From: DASYSL01 sp036003365
Lineage (GTDB): Bacteria > Eisenbacteria > RBG-16-71-46 > DASYSL01
Direction: 5' to 3'
DNA length: 17,060 nucleotides
Assembly: GCA_036003365.1 (NCBI GenBank)
Contig: DASYSL010000204.1
Span: 1 to 17,060 of the forward strand
Shown: positions 1 to 7,544 of the stretch, in pieces
Layout: every line of letters begins with the position of its first letter
How positions within the stretch are numbered: position 1 is the first letter of the stretch
Translations under genes and position numbers: made by a program
Notes under the pieces: model-generated
What the model saw: only the letters and a program-made list of their open reading frames with translations
Told to the model about the DNA's origin: nothing
Database searches by the model: none

Positions 1-1397
1 ATCCGGACCCGGCGCTGATCAACGATCGACCGTGGGCGACGAACGGATCGTGGATTGTCGCGGTGGACGGCGGTGGAAATATGGTACCGGGATTCCCGCA
101 TCAGATCTCCGCGGGCGAATGGATCACCGCGGGCCCAATGGTGATTCGCCCGTATTCCGGCACAGGCAATGTTCCTCACATCGTGGTGGGTTCCCGTAGC
201 GGCGAGGTCTTCACGATTGGGGTTGGTGGGACCTCGGAAAGCCGGGCCTTCAACTCGGCTAGATTCTTGATGCTGGCGGCATCGACCGGGTCAGTTTACT
301 CGCCTATTGAGGCCTTGGCTTCTTACGGAACCAACTGTGGTTCCGTTCTTACCGCCGCGGACTCATCGGGAAATGTTGGCTGGAGTTGGGAAGGTAATTG
401 CGTTCTCCCAATGGTGCAGAATCCGATCGGGCCACCATTTACCGCTCCGTGGCAACCCAGTTTGGTCTGGGCGACGATGAATCTGGGCACTTCGGGTCCG
501 CAGACTGGCCCGACGGCACTACAAGGGGAACCACAATTGGTCGTGCTCGACCGTCGAAATGGAGGCGGGAGGATTTATGAGCCGACGTCAAAGCTCGCCG
601 ACCTGCACGGGCTGAATGCGCCGCTCACCAAAGGCGCCGCGGTCGGTGACATGGATGGCGACGGCTACAACGAGGTGGTCGTCGCCACGCAAGATGGGCG
701 CGTGGGCTTCTGGAACTTGAGCGGGAGCGCGACACCGGGCTGGCCCAAGGGTATCGATCCCGAGCCGTTCGCGAGCTTCGCCTCGCCGGTGATCGCGAAT
801 CTCGACGCGTCGACGACGCCCGAGATCGTCATGGCCACGGGATCCGGGCGCTTGCTCGCGCTCGACAAGGACAAGAAGGTGCTGCCTGGATGGCCCCTTG
901 GAACGGAAGCCGGGCAGCAGGGGAGCGCGTCGCTTCTCGATGTCGACGGCGATGGGCAACTCGAGGTGGTGATCGGGGACGCCGATTCGATGCTCTACGC
1001 CTTCGTGCCGGGCTCCGCTCCGGTGGTGGGGGCGGTGTGGCCGGTGTACGGCGGGGGGCCGGGACGCAATTTCGCGCTCACGACGCCGCCGACCACGGGC
1101 GGGGTGACGGGCTCGAGCCTCATCGTCTCCGGCTCGCTCAAGTGCTACCCGAACCCGGCCAAGCGGAGCCCCATGACCGTGGCCTTCCAGCTCACCGAGC
1201 CCGGCCAGGCCACCCTCACCATCTACGACCCGAGCGGCCGGCAGGTGGACCAGGTGACCCAATCGGCCCTGCGCTCCGACAATGCCCTGATCTGGAACCC
1301 CTCGAAAGTGGCTCCCGGCATGTATGTCGCCCGACTGGACGTCGAGGTCTCGGGCAAGAAAGAGAGCCAGATCGTCCAGCTCGGCGTTCTGCACTAG
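1..1397 (+). CDS. FG-GAP/VCBS-repeat surface protein with FlgD-Ig-like C-terminal domain (5' end missing)
   Basis: The reading frame is already open at base 3 and stays open to TAG at 1395-1397, so the gene begins left of the window. The GTG at 63 is an internal codon, not a convincing start. Three FG-GAP/VCBS-like blades are visible: GDMDGDGYNEVVVATQDGR, then ANLDASTTPEIVMATGSGR, then LLDVDGDGQLEVVIGDADS. The DxDGDG loops are of the calcium-binding beta-propeller type. The last ~85 residues, from CYPNPAKRSP through TIYDPSGRQV to APGMYVARL, resemble the FlgD-Ig or type-A sorting domains that end many secreted proteins of FCB-group bacteria. I infer an exported, surface-attached or released protein. 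Whether a type IX secretion system exists here cannot be seen. The first ~600 bases use far more A/T third positions than the rest. The ligand and function are unknown. Confidence 0.85.
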   Translation, partial: PDPALINDRPWATNGSWIVAVDGGGNMVPGFPHQISAGEWITAGPMVIRPYSGTGNVPHIVVGSRSGEVFTIGVGGTSESRAFNSARFLMLAASTGSVYSPIEALASYGTNCGSVLTAADSSGNVGWSWEGNCVLPMVQNPIGPPFTAPWQPSLVWATMNLGTSGPQTGPTALQGEPQLVVLDRRNGGGRIYEPTSKLADLHGLNAPLTKGAAVGDMDGDGYNEVVVATQDGRVGFWNLSGSATPGWPKGIDPEPFASFASPVIANLDASTTPEIVMATGSGRLLALDKDKKVLPGWPLGTEAGQQGSASLLDVDGDGQLEVVIGDADSMLYAFVPGSAPVVGAVWPVYGGGPGRNFALTTPPTTGGVTGSSLIVSGSLKCYPNPAKRSPMTVAFQLTEPGQATLTIYDPSGRQVDQVTQSALRSDNALIWNPSKVAPGMYVARLDVEVSGKKESQIVQLGVLH

Positions 1398-1458
1398 CCA
1401 GGCTGTGCCTTCGCCCGGAACTCTTTGCGGCATGCGGCGGTACTAATCCCGTACTTGC

Positions 1459-1488
1459 TTGACCCTTTGCGCATAGGTGACTTACATT
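1459..1488 (+). promoter_or_regulatory. Putative sigma70-type promoter for the envelope gene cluster
   Basis: TTGACC at 1459-1464 matches five of six bases of the -35 consensus. It is followed after 18 nt by TACATT at 1483-1488, which matches four of six bases of the -10 consensus. It lies in a locally A/T-richer stretch of the 126-nt gap between the FG-GAP gene and the next start at 1524. This would place the transcript start near 1495, about 30 nt before the ATG. The call is by consensus matching only. Confidence 0.45.
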
Positions 1489-1523
1489 ATTGGTAGATCG
1501 GGCCCCCCGCAGAGCGAGGCCTC

Positions 1524-2225
1524 ATGCGTTTTTGGACATCTCGGATCGGCGCCCCTATCGGAATGGTCGTGTTTACGGCCGCGGCTGCCGCGGCTGCGCC
1601 TGCCGGTCCGGCTCTCGTCACGCCCGCTCTTCTCTCCATGAACAATCTGACCACCGCTTCCGCCCCCGAGCTTCGGGTGGTGGCTTCGGCCATGTCCTCG
1701 CATGATCTCGATCGGTCGACCCGCGCCATGCTCGCTTCGGGGAGCGTTCGGCTTTCCACCTCGCGCGCCTTCGTGACCCGCGGGGTCGAGGCCCTGGCGC
1801 GCTACTCGGCGTCGCGCGCCGATCAGAGCCCGACGCCGTGGGAAGAGGGGATTCGCTCTCCCGAGTCGATGAGCCGTGATCGTGATCTGCTCACCATCGC
1901 GGGAACGACGTCTATGCGCGTCCTGGCCACCGACGGCATCCCCGGCTCCATGGGGTTCAGTGCTCGCACGATCGATCCGCACGGCGTCGCATGGAGCGCC
2001 AGCGCTTCGCGCCGTGAGACCAGCCTCGAGGCGATCGGCGAGACCTCGACCCTGTCCATCGTGCGCAAACTGACGCGCGTCGCCAGTCCGGTTCTCGAGA
2101 TGGCCGACGCGCTGCGCGCCGTGCGTCTGAACCAGGTCCGCGTCGGTGACGATCTCACCCTCAAGCTCGACGGACGCACCGGGCGCCACGCCCGCTGTTT
2201 CGCAGTCCTGACCCAGCGCTTCTAG
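1524..2225 (+). CDS. Secreted protein of unknown function
   Basis: A 233-residue protein that I do not recognise. The ATG at 1524 follows a modest GAGG (1516-1519) at 4 nt and a plausible promoter. The N-terminus is a credible Sec signal peptide: MRFWTSR, then a hydrophobic segment and an alanine-rich run ending near AAAAPAG (about residue 28). The mature part is rich in Ser, Arg, Ala and Thr, has no further membrane segment and only one cysteine, close to the C-terminus, and ends in Phe. It lies 3 nt upstream of the next gene, so it is probably the first gene of the envelope cluster. Codon use fits a real gene, since third positions are mostly G/C. Possible roles include a periplasmic accessory protein of the downstream outer-membrane proteins, but nothing in the sequence proves it. 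Confidence 0.7.
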   Translation: MRFWTSRIGAPIGMVVFTAAAAAAAPAGPALVTPALLSMNNLTTASAPELRVVASAMSSHDLDRSTRAMLASGSVRLSTSRAFVTRGVEALARYSASRADQSPTPWEEGIRSPESMSRDRDLLTIAGTTSMRVLATDGIPGSMGFSARTIDPHGVAWSASASRRETSLEAIGETSTLSIVRKLTRVASPVLEMADALRAVRLNQVRVGDDLTLKLDGRTGRHARCFAVLTQRF

Positions 2226-2228
2226 CAC

Positions 2229-3074
2229 ATGTCCTTTCGGTATGGATCTGGTGGATGGCGGGCCGTTGCTTTGTCCGCCGCACTGATCGCCCTGGTCGCG
2301 AGCGGCGCGGAGGCGGCGACGCTTCCGGCATCGGCCTTCGTGCTTCCGGTTCCGTCGCACGAGCCGGCGCATCTTCTGGCGGAGGAAGCCGCGGCCCAGA
2401 CGCAGGCCGCCGAGTCGGGAAAGCCGAGCGTGCTGCCCAACGTGGCGCGCTCGCTCGTCCTTCCCGGCTGGGGCGCATTGCACGCCGGATACCGTAACGT
2501 GGGCCTGGCCTTCCTCGTGGCCGACGCCGCCTTGTGGGCCACCGTGGCCGTATCGGCGGGGCAGGGCTCGATGCGCATCCATTCCTCGTTCGACACGGCC
2601 CAGCTCTATGCCGGCATCGATCTCGAGTCGCGCGACGATGAGTTCCGCAAGCGCGTGAGCAACTACTCGTCGAGCGACGAGTACAACCGCCTGGTCGTGA
2701 TGCGCGAAGCCGCGTCCCTCTATTACGGAGACTTCGCGAGCTACGAGGCGTACATCGACCGCCACTCGCTGAAGGGCGCGGACACCTGGAACTGGACCGA
2801 TCAGCAGCAGTGGGACCATTACCGCGCGCTGCGCAAGTCGAGCGAGCGCGCCTATCAGCGCGCGCGCTTCGCCGCCGCCGGATTGATCGTGAACCGCTTC
2901 GCCGCCGCTATCGTGTCGTCGCGTCTCACGCCCAAGTCGGCCAAGGTCGCGATGCACGAACCGACCAATGGTGAAGGCCTGGCGTTCGGTCCGGTGGAGT
3001 GGACGATCGCCGCGTCGGCCGAGCGACCGCTCGATTTCCACCATCGATTGAGCTGGGTGATTCCTCTCGAGTGA
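2229..3074 (+). CDS. DUF5683-like membrane-associated protein
   Basis: A 281-residue protein. Residues 1-29 form a signal peptide (R11, a hydrophobic core, then GAEA before ATLPA). After a proline/alanine-rich linker comes RSLVLPGWGALHAGYRN, with LPGWG at residues 78-82. It runs directly into a hydrophobic segment, residues ~88-108 (VGLAFLVADAALWATVAVSA). The arrangement 'RS-x-LPGWGQ-x-x-x-G' plus a transmembrane helix is characteristic of DUF5683-type proteins. The charged middle, residues ~115-210, is rich in Tyr, Asp, Arg and Ser. A second hydrophobic patch follows at ~216-237 (AAAGLIVNRFAAAIVSSRL), as in that family. The start lies 3 nt after the preceding stop with no clear Shine-Dalgarno site, so translation may be coupled. 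The biochemical function of the family is not known to me. Association with outer-membrane biogenesis is inferred from its neighbours. Confidence 0.75.
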   Translation: MSFRYGSGGWRAVALSAALIALVASGAEAATLPASAFVLPVPSHEPAHLLAEEAAAQTQAAESGKPSVLPNVARSLVLPGWGALHAGYRNVGLAFLVADAALWATVAVSAGQGSMRIHSSFDTAQLYAGIDLESRDDEFRKRVSNYSSSDEYNRLVVMREAASLYYGDFASYEAYIDRHSLKGADTWNWTDQQQWDHYRALRKSSERAYQRARFAAAGLIVNRFAAAIVSSRLTPKSAKVAMHEPTNGEGLAFGPVEWTIAASAERPLDFHHRLSWVIPLE

Positions 3075-4132
3075 TCTTCGGAACACGATTCGCGGGCGCC
3101 GCCCTGGCGCTCGGCCTGGGGCTTCTGGCCGCCACCGGCTGCGCCTCGACCGCCACGCACGACTCGACGGCGACCCCAGCGACAGCACCTCCCACAGACC
3201 ATGAGACCGCTCCTCTCTTCGGCTCCGGGACGGCCGCCAGCGGCCTTCCCTACGAGCTTCAGCTCGAGCGCGTGATCGGAACCTACGGCTCGGGACCCGG
3301 GCAGATGGCGTATCCCGAGGGCGTGGCGGTGGACGACCTGGGTCGCGTCTTCATCTCGGACACGGGCAACAACCGCGTCGAGCGCTTCGATCAGGGCGGG
3401 GTCTTCATCGGGGAATTCGGCGGCTTTGGCTTCGACGATGCCCACTTCGACCATCCTCGCGACCTGTTCGTGAGCGGCGGGCTCAACCTGTTCGTGCTCG
3501 ACGGCGAGAACGCCCGCGTCGTCCGCTACGACACCGATGGCCGGCTGCAAGGGGTGTTCGTCGATTTCAACGCCAGCGACGCGCGCTCGACTCTCGGCCA
3601 GGTGCGTCCGACCGGACTCGGCGGGGAGGCCACGGGGTATCTTTACGTGAGCGATCAGGCGACCGATCGCTTGATCGTGCTCAATCCGCTGGCTGGCGGC
3701 TGGACGCCGCTGGGCGGGTTCGGCAGCCAGCCGGGGCGCTTCCGTCACCCGACCGGCCTGGCCGTGAACCTGCGCGGGACGGTCTTCGTGGGCGACGGTG
3801 GCAACGGCCGCGTACAGGCGCTCGACTCCTTCGGCGGTTTTCTGCGTGCCTACCCGTTGGCCGGACCGGATCCCGCCGGACGGGTTGGCGTGGCCGTGCT
3901 GCCCGATGGTGAAGTGGCGGCGTGCGAGTCCGATTCCTCACGCCTCACGGTCTTCGCGGCCGACGGCAAGCTGCTCGCCCAACTCACGAGCCGCGGCTCG
4001 AAACCCGGCATGCTCGATACGCCGAGCGCCATCGCGGCCGATCGGCTCGGCAGAATCTATGTGGCGGATACGCGCAACCATCGTGTGCAGGTTTTCCGCA
4101 TCGTGGCGCGCCGCGGCGACGCGGCGCACTAG
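3071..4132 (+). CDS. NHL-repeat beta-propeller lipoprotein
   Basis: I chose GTG at 3071 because it overlaps the preceding stop (GTGA) and yields a clean lipoprotein signal: R6, a hydrophobic stretch, then LLAATGC with the lipid-acceptor Cys at residue 24. An upstream ATG at 2999 would bury this signal. The 353-residue product has a low-complexity Thr/Ala/Pro linker and then NHL repeats, such as GPGQMAYPEGVAVDDLGRVF followed by ISDTGNNRVERFD. Later copies include PGRFRHPTGLAVNLRGTVFV with GDGGNGRVQALD, and DTPSAIAADRLGRIYVADTR with NHRVQVF. This suggests a five- or six-bladed propeller used as a binding platform. It should be anchored to a membrane by lipid, on the periplasmic side or at the cell surface. 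The 3' end may be overlapped by the next gene if that gene starts early. The ligand is unknown. Position between a DUF5683-like protein and an outer-membrane barrel suggests a structural or scaffolding role. Confidence 0.85.
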   Translation: MIFGTRFAGAALALGLGLLAATGCASTATHDSTATPATAPPTDHETAPLFGSGTAASGLPYELQLERVIGTYGSGPGQMAYPEGVAVDDLGRVFISDTGNNRVERFDQGGVFIGEFGGFGFDDAHFDHPRDLFVSGGLNLFVLDGENARVVRYDTDGRLQGVFVDFNASDARSTLGQVRPTGLGGEATGYLYVSDQATDRLIVLNPLAGGWTPLGGFGSQPGRFRHPTGLAVNLRGTVFVGDGGNGRVQALDSFGGFLRAYPLAGPDPAGRVGVAVLPDGEVAACESDSSRLTVFAADGKLLAQLTSRGSKPGMLDTPSAIAADRLGRIYVADTRNHRVQVFRIVARRGDAAH

Positions 4133-4160
4133 CTCGCTCCGGCTTCTCACGGCAGGGGCG

Positions 4161-7100
4161 ATGCTTTGTCTCGCCCTCTCGGCCCTCTCGGCGGCCTCCG
4201 CGCGCGCCGCCACCATCGACATCGCTCCCGATTCTCTTTCCGCGCCTGGCGTGCGCTCGGCCACGTTCGTTCTGCTCCCCCTCAACGCGTTGTATCGGCT
4301 GCCCGATGCTTTCCTCGCGGCGGGCGGGGACTCGGCGTGGATGGGCGCGCATGCGCTCGTCGCCGGCGTCGATTACGCGCTCGATCGCGCGCCGGGGACG
4401 ATCCGCCTGCTGAGCCCGTTCGAGCCCGGCGACACGCTGCACGTGCGCTATCGCGTGCTGCCCGTGCACCTGCCGGCGCTCGTCGGCATGCGGGCCGCCT
4501 GGAGCGCTCCCGATACGGGAGCGGCGAGCCCGGGCGATTTCTTGGCTTCGTCCACGCCTGGGGCGGCGGTGGCGGCGGCCGCCGCGCCGACGAGTGCCAA
4601 GCCCGAGGCCTCGGGCGAACCTGGGCCCGAGGTTCATTTCGCGGGCAACAAATCGGTGTCGGTGCAGTTCGGCTCGCAGCACGATGCCGCCCTTCGCCAG
4701 GCGCTCGACGTCACCACGAGTGGCAAGCTCGGCGGTGGCACCGAGTTCACCGCCGTTCTCTCCGATCAGAACTCGAGCCTCAGCGAGAGCGGCGGCACCC
4801 TCGATCTCGCCGAGCTCGACCGCGTCCTGGTCGAGGTGCGAAACCCGCACGCCTCGGGCACGCTCGGTGACTTCTCGTTTCTGCATCAGGGCGGGAGCTT
4901 CGCCGCACTCACGCGCGAGCTGACCGGCGTACGCGCCATGGCGCACGGTGGCGGCTTCTCCGGGCAGACCACCGTGGCGCTCGAGAAGGGGCAGTTCAGG
5001 AGCATCGAGATCCGCGGCGAGGAGGGCAAGCAGGGGCCGTACCTGTTGCCTGACGTGAGCGGCGCGACCGGCCGTCCCGTGGTGCCGTCGAGCGAGCGCG
5101 TGTGGCTCGACGGCGAGCGACTGAGCCGCGGCGAGGCCGCCGATTACTCGATGGACTACGACCGTGGGCGGCTGACTTTCACCTCGCGCCGGCCGATCAC
5201 CAGCGCCTCGCGCATCGCCGTCGATTACGAAGTCGCCAACACGGCGTATCGCCGCTCGGCTCTGGCCATGACGGCCGCAGCACAGCACGGCGCCTGGCAG
5301 CTCTTCGGCCACAGCTTCCGCGAGTCGGACGACGCAGGCCGGCCGCTGCTCGGCAACCTCTCCGAATCGGATCGCTTGCTCCTCTCGCAAGCCGGCAACG
5401 ATCCGACGCGCGCCGTCGCGCCGGGCGGCGTGGCCGGGGTGGGGGACTACAACCTCGTCGCCGATAGCTCGGGGGCTCAGCACTACGCCTACGCGGGGCG
5501 CGCGGCCGGCGCGTATCAGGTGGAGTTCGTGTCGCGCGGGCTCGGTCAGGGCGCCTACGCGGATTCGCTCCTCGCCGACGGCACGACCGCCTACCGCTAC
5601 GTCGGTCCGACGCAGGGCTCGTTCGTCGCCGGCCGCCAGCTCTCGCTACCGAGCGAGAATCGCATCCTGGGCGGCGGCGCGAGCTACCACCCGGTGTCGT
5701 GGCTCACGGTGGGCGGTGAGGTCGCGGCCAGCACGGCCGATCCCAACCTGCTCTCTCCGGTGGGTGATCGCTCGACGCAAGGGACGGCGGGCAAGGCCTC
5801 GTTCAGCGCCACGCCCACCTTGCATTTCGGCGGCGCGGATCGCGGCCGTCTCGAAGCCAACGTGGATTGGAATCGCCGCGACACGCGCTTCTTGGCCCCG
5901 GCGCGTCAGGACAGCGCCTTCTTCCAGGAGGATTGGGGCAGCGACGAGAACGATCCGCTGACCGGCCGCGAAGTGGCCATCGGCTCTTTGCGTTATCTGG
6001 TGGGCGGGCTCGCGGTGGGCGGCGAAGCCGGGCATTTGAATGCCGAAGATGGCTTCTCGGCGCGGCGGCTGCGCGGCACGGCTTCTTGGAACGGCGCACT
6101 CATGCAGGAGCTGCGCATCGATCGTGTCGATTCGCGAGACGCGGTGCCCGATTCGGTGGCCGGCGCGCCGGCGGACGGCTATCGCGACAAGATCGTCTAC
6201 CAGGCGGCGTGGACGCGCACGCCGCTCGTGCGTCCGTCGTTCTCGTTCGATCGCGAGGAGCGCGTCATCCCCGGACGCGCGGATTCGTCGAACATGTCGT
6301 ATCGCACGTGGACGGCCGGTCTCTCCGGCGCGCGCCGCGTGTGGTCGTGGAGCGGCGGCTACTCGGAGCGTCACGACGACTCGCCCAACGTGAGTCTGCC
6401 TCGCCTGGCGCGCGACCTGCGCTTCGCCGTGAACGCCGCACCGGGCGCGGGGTGGAGCGGCGGCCTGGGCGCGAGCCGGCGCTGGACGGAGGGCGCGGCC
6501 GGTCCCGGACGCGTGGACAATGGCTACGCGCGGCTCCATCAGCAGACCCCGGGGCGCATGTGGTCGCAGGAAGCCTCGGCCGACTGGACGTCCGAGTTCG
6601 CCTATCAGCGCAGGCGCTCGATCGTGCGCGTGGGTGCGGGCGCGGGCGCCTACGATTCGCTCGGCAACTTCGTCGGCAAGGGTGACTTCGACGTGCAGAA
6701 CAGCGAGAACACGGGCACCGCGGTCCCGCTGGCGCGCGCCGGCTTCTCCTACCGCGCTGACCTCCGGCCCTGGGGCGGGTCGGGCGACCTCCAAGGCTGG
6801 AAGGCGCTCCACGTCTCCGGCCTGATCCAATCCTCCGCGGGGCGGCGCGGCGAGCTGCGCTTGACCGACTTCCTCGCCATGCCGAGCCGCACCGCATCCG
6901 ACACGAGCTACGCGCAAGGCAGCTGGCTCGGCCGCGTCGAGGTCGAGAAGCCGTCGGGCACGGTCGAGATGTACGCGCGCCTCGAGCGCGACGGCACCAC
7001 CGATCGCGCGCTCGCCACCGTGTCCTCGATGGTGGCGTCGTGGATCGGCGAGGGCCGGCTGCGCTGGCATGCCAACTCGAGCTGGCTCGTCGAGGGCACG

Positions 7101-7544
7101 ACTCACGGCGCGCGCCGCGACGGCGTGCAGCAGGCGCCCGGCATCGTGGTCTCCCGCGAGCTGCGCGAGTCGGGCGTGTCCCTCGAGGGCACGCGATTCG
7201 TCCGCGAGAACGTGCGCCTCGGCGTGATCACCTCGTGGGACCTGGCAGCAGCCCCGGGCAGCGAGCCCTTGTCTTCGCTCCGCGCTGGCCCCCACGTGTT
7301 CTACGCCGTCGGCAATCGCATGCGCCTCGAAGGCCTCGCCCGCTGGGGACGGGTGCGCGGCGACACCGTGCCGGTGCTCTTCCCGAGCGGGTTCGCCACC
7401 CAGCCCGATCGTTTCGATTTCAATACGACAGCCTCGTACCGGATCCGCGAGCGCGCCAACCTCGATTTCACCTGGTCGGGTCACGCGCCGGTGGGCCAGG
7501 GCGTGATCCACAACGCCGTCGCCAGCCTGAGGACGTACTTCTGA
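4161..7544 (+). CDS. Giant outer-membrane beta-barrel protein with SprA-like motifs
   Basis: An ~1127-residue exported protein. From ATG 4161 the leader is MLCLALSALSAASARA, which lacks the usual positive charge. An in-frame GTG at 4083 would add an Arg-rich N-region but overlap the NHL gene by 50 nt, so the start is uncertain. Residues ~57-103 hold a DYALDRAPGTIRLL segment. Residues ~314-364 hold a second, similar one: VWLDGERLSRGEAADYSMDY then RGRLTFTSRRPI and RIAVDYEV. This 'DY-x2-DY-x2-G-x-[IL]-x-F' pattern recalls SprA/Sov-type translocon proteins and related barrels. From ~residue 370 onward the sequence shows alternating aromatic/polar strands and short Gly/Asp/Arg turns. It ends in Tyr-Phe, a typical outer-membrane assembly signal. 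The TGA overlaps the Omp85 gene start by 1 nt. I infer a large outer-membrane barrel. Translocon, receptor and surface-assembly roles all remain possible, and homology to SprA is tentative. Confidence 0.75.
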   Translation: MLCLALSALSAASARAATIDIAPDSLSAPGVRSATFVLLPLNALYRLPDAFLAAGGDSAWMGAHALVAGVDYALDRAPGTIRLLSPFEPGDTLHVRYRVLPVHLPALVGMRAAWSAPDTGAASPGDFLASSTPGAAVAAAAAPTSAKPEASGEPGPEVHFAGNKSVSVQFGSQHDAALRQALDVTTSGKLGGGTEFTAVLSDQNSSLSESGGTLDLAELDRVLVEVRNPHASGTLGDFSFLHQGGSFAALTRELTGVRAMAHGGGFSGQTTVALEKGQFRSIEIRGEEGKQGPYLLPDVSGATGRPVVPSSERVWLDGERLSRGEAADYSMDYDRGRLTFTSRRPITSASRIAVDYEVANTAYRRSALAMTAAAQHGAWQLFGHSFRESDDAGRPLLGNLSESDRLLLSQAGNDPTRAVAPGGVAGVGDYNLVADSSGAQHYAYAGRAAGAYQVEFVSRGLGQGAYADSLLADGTTAYRYVGPTQGSFVAGRQLSLPSENRILGGGASYHPVSWLTVGGEVAASTADPNLLSPVGDRSTQGTAGKASFSATPTLHFGGADRGRLEANVDWNRRDTRFLAPARQDSAFFQEDWGSDENDPLTGREVAIGSLRYLVGGLAVGGEAGHLNAEDGFSARRLRGTASWNGALMQELRIDRVDSRDAVPDSVAGAPADGYRDKIVYQAAWTRTPLVRPSFSFDREERVIPGRADSSNMSYRTWTAGLSGARRVWSWSGGYSERHDDSPNVSLPRLARDLRFAVNAAPGAGWSGGLGASRRWTEGAAGPGRVDNGYARLHQQTPGRMWSQEASADWTSEFAYQRRRSIVRVGAGAGAYDSLGNFVGKGDFDVQNSENTGTAVPLARAGFSYRADLRPWGGSGDLQGWKALHVSGLIQSSAGRRGELRLTDFLAMPSRTASDTSYAQGSWLGRVEVEKPSGTVEMYARLERDGTTDRALATVSSMVASWIGEGRLRWHANSSWLVEGTTHGARRDGVQQAPGIVVSRELRESGVSLEGTRFVRENVRLGVITSWDLAAAPGSEPLSSLRAGPHVFYAVGNRMRLEGLARWGRVRGDTVPVLFPSGFATQPDRFDFNTTASYRIRERANLDFTWSGHAPVGQGVIHNAVASLRTYF

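Noticed and set aside
63..65. GTG as start of the FG-GAP gene
   Set aside because: The same frame is open from base 3 and the upstream residues (including NGSWIVAVDGGGN) read as part of a propeller, so the gene simply continues off the left edge.
1398..1458. Possible terminator after the FG-GAP gene
   Set aside because: The only inverted repeat that I see, AGGC-TGT-GCCT near 1400, is 4 bp with a 3-nt loop and no T-run.
2999..3070. Upstream ATG (2999) for the NHL lipoprotein
   Set aside because: It would overlap the preceding gene by 76 nt and bury the lipoprotein signal. GTG 3071 gives a proper leader and a GTGA overlap.
1482..3188. Long antisense frame (about 568 codons) opposite the unknown secreted protein and DUF5683-like genes
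   Set aside because: The composition is the Arg/Gly/His-rich shadow type, with no signal peptide or motif. The + strand frames have signal peptides and operon spacing.
5646..7511. Long antisense open frame (about 620 codons) opposite the giant barrel gene
   Set aside because: It is Arg/His/Ala-rich with no domain and lies wholly opposite a coherent barrel gene. High GC third positions on the + strand remove stops on the other strand.
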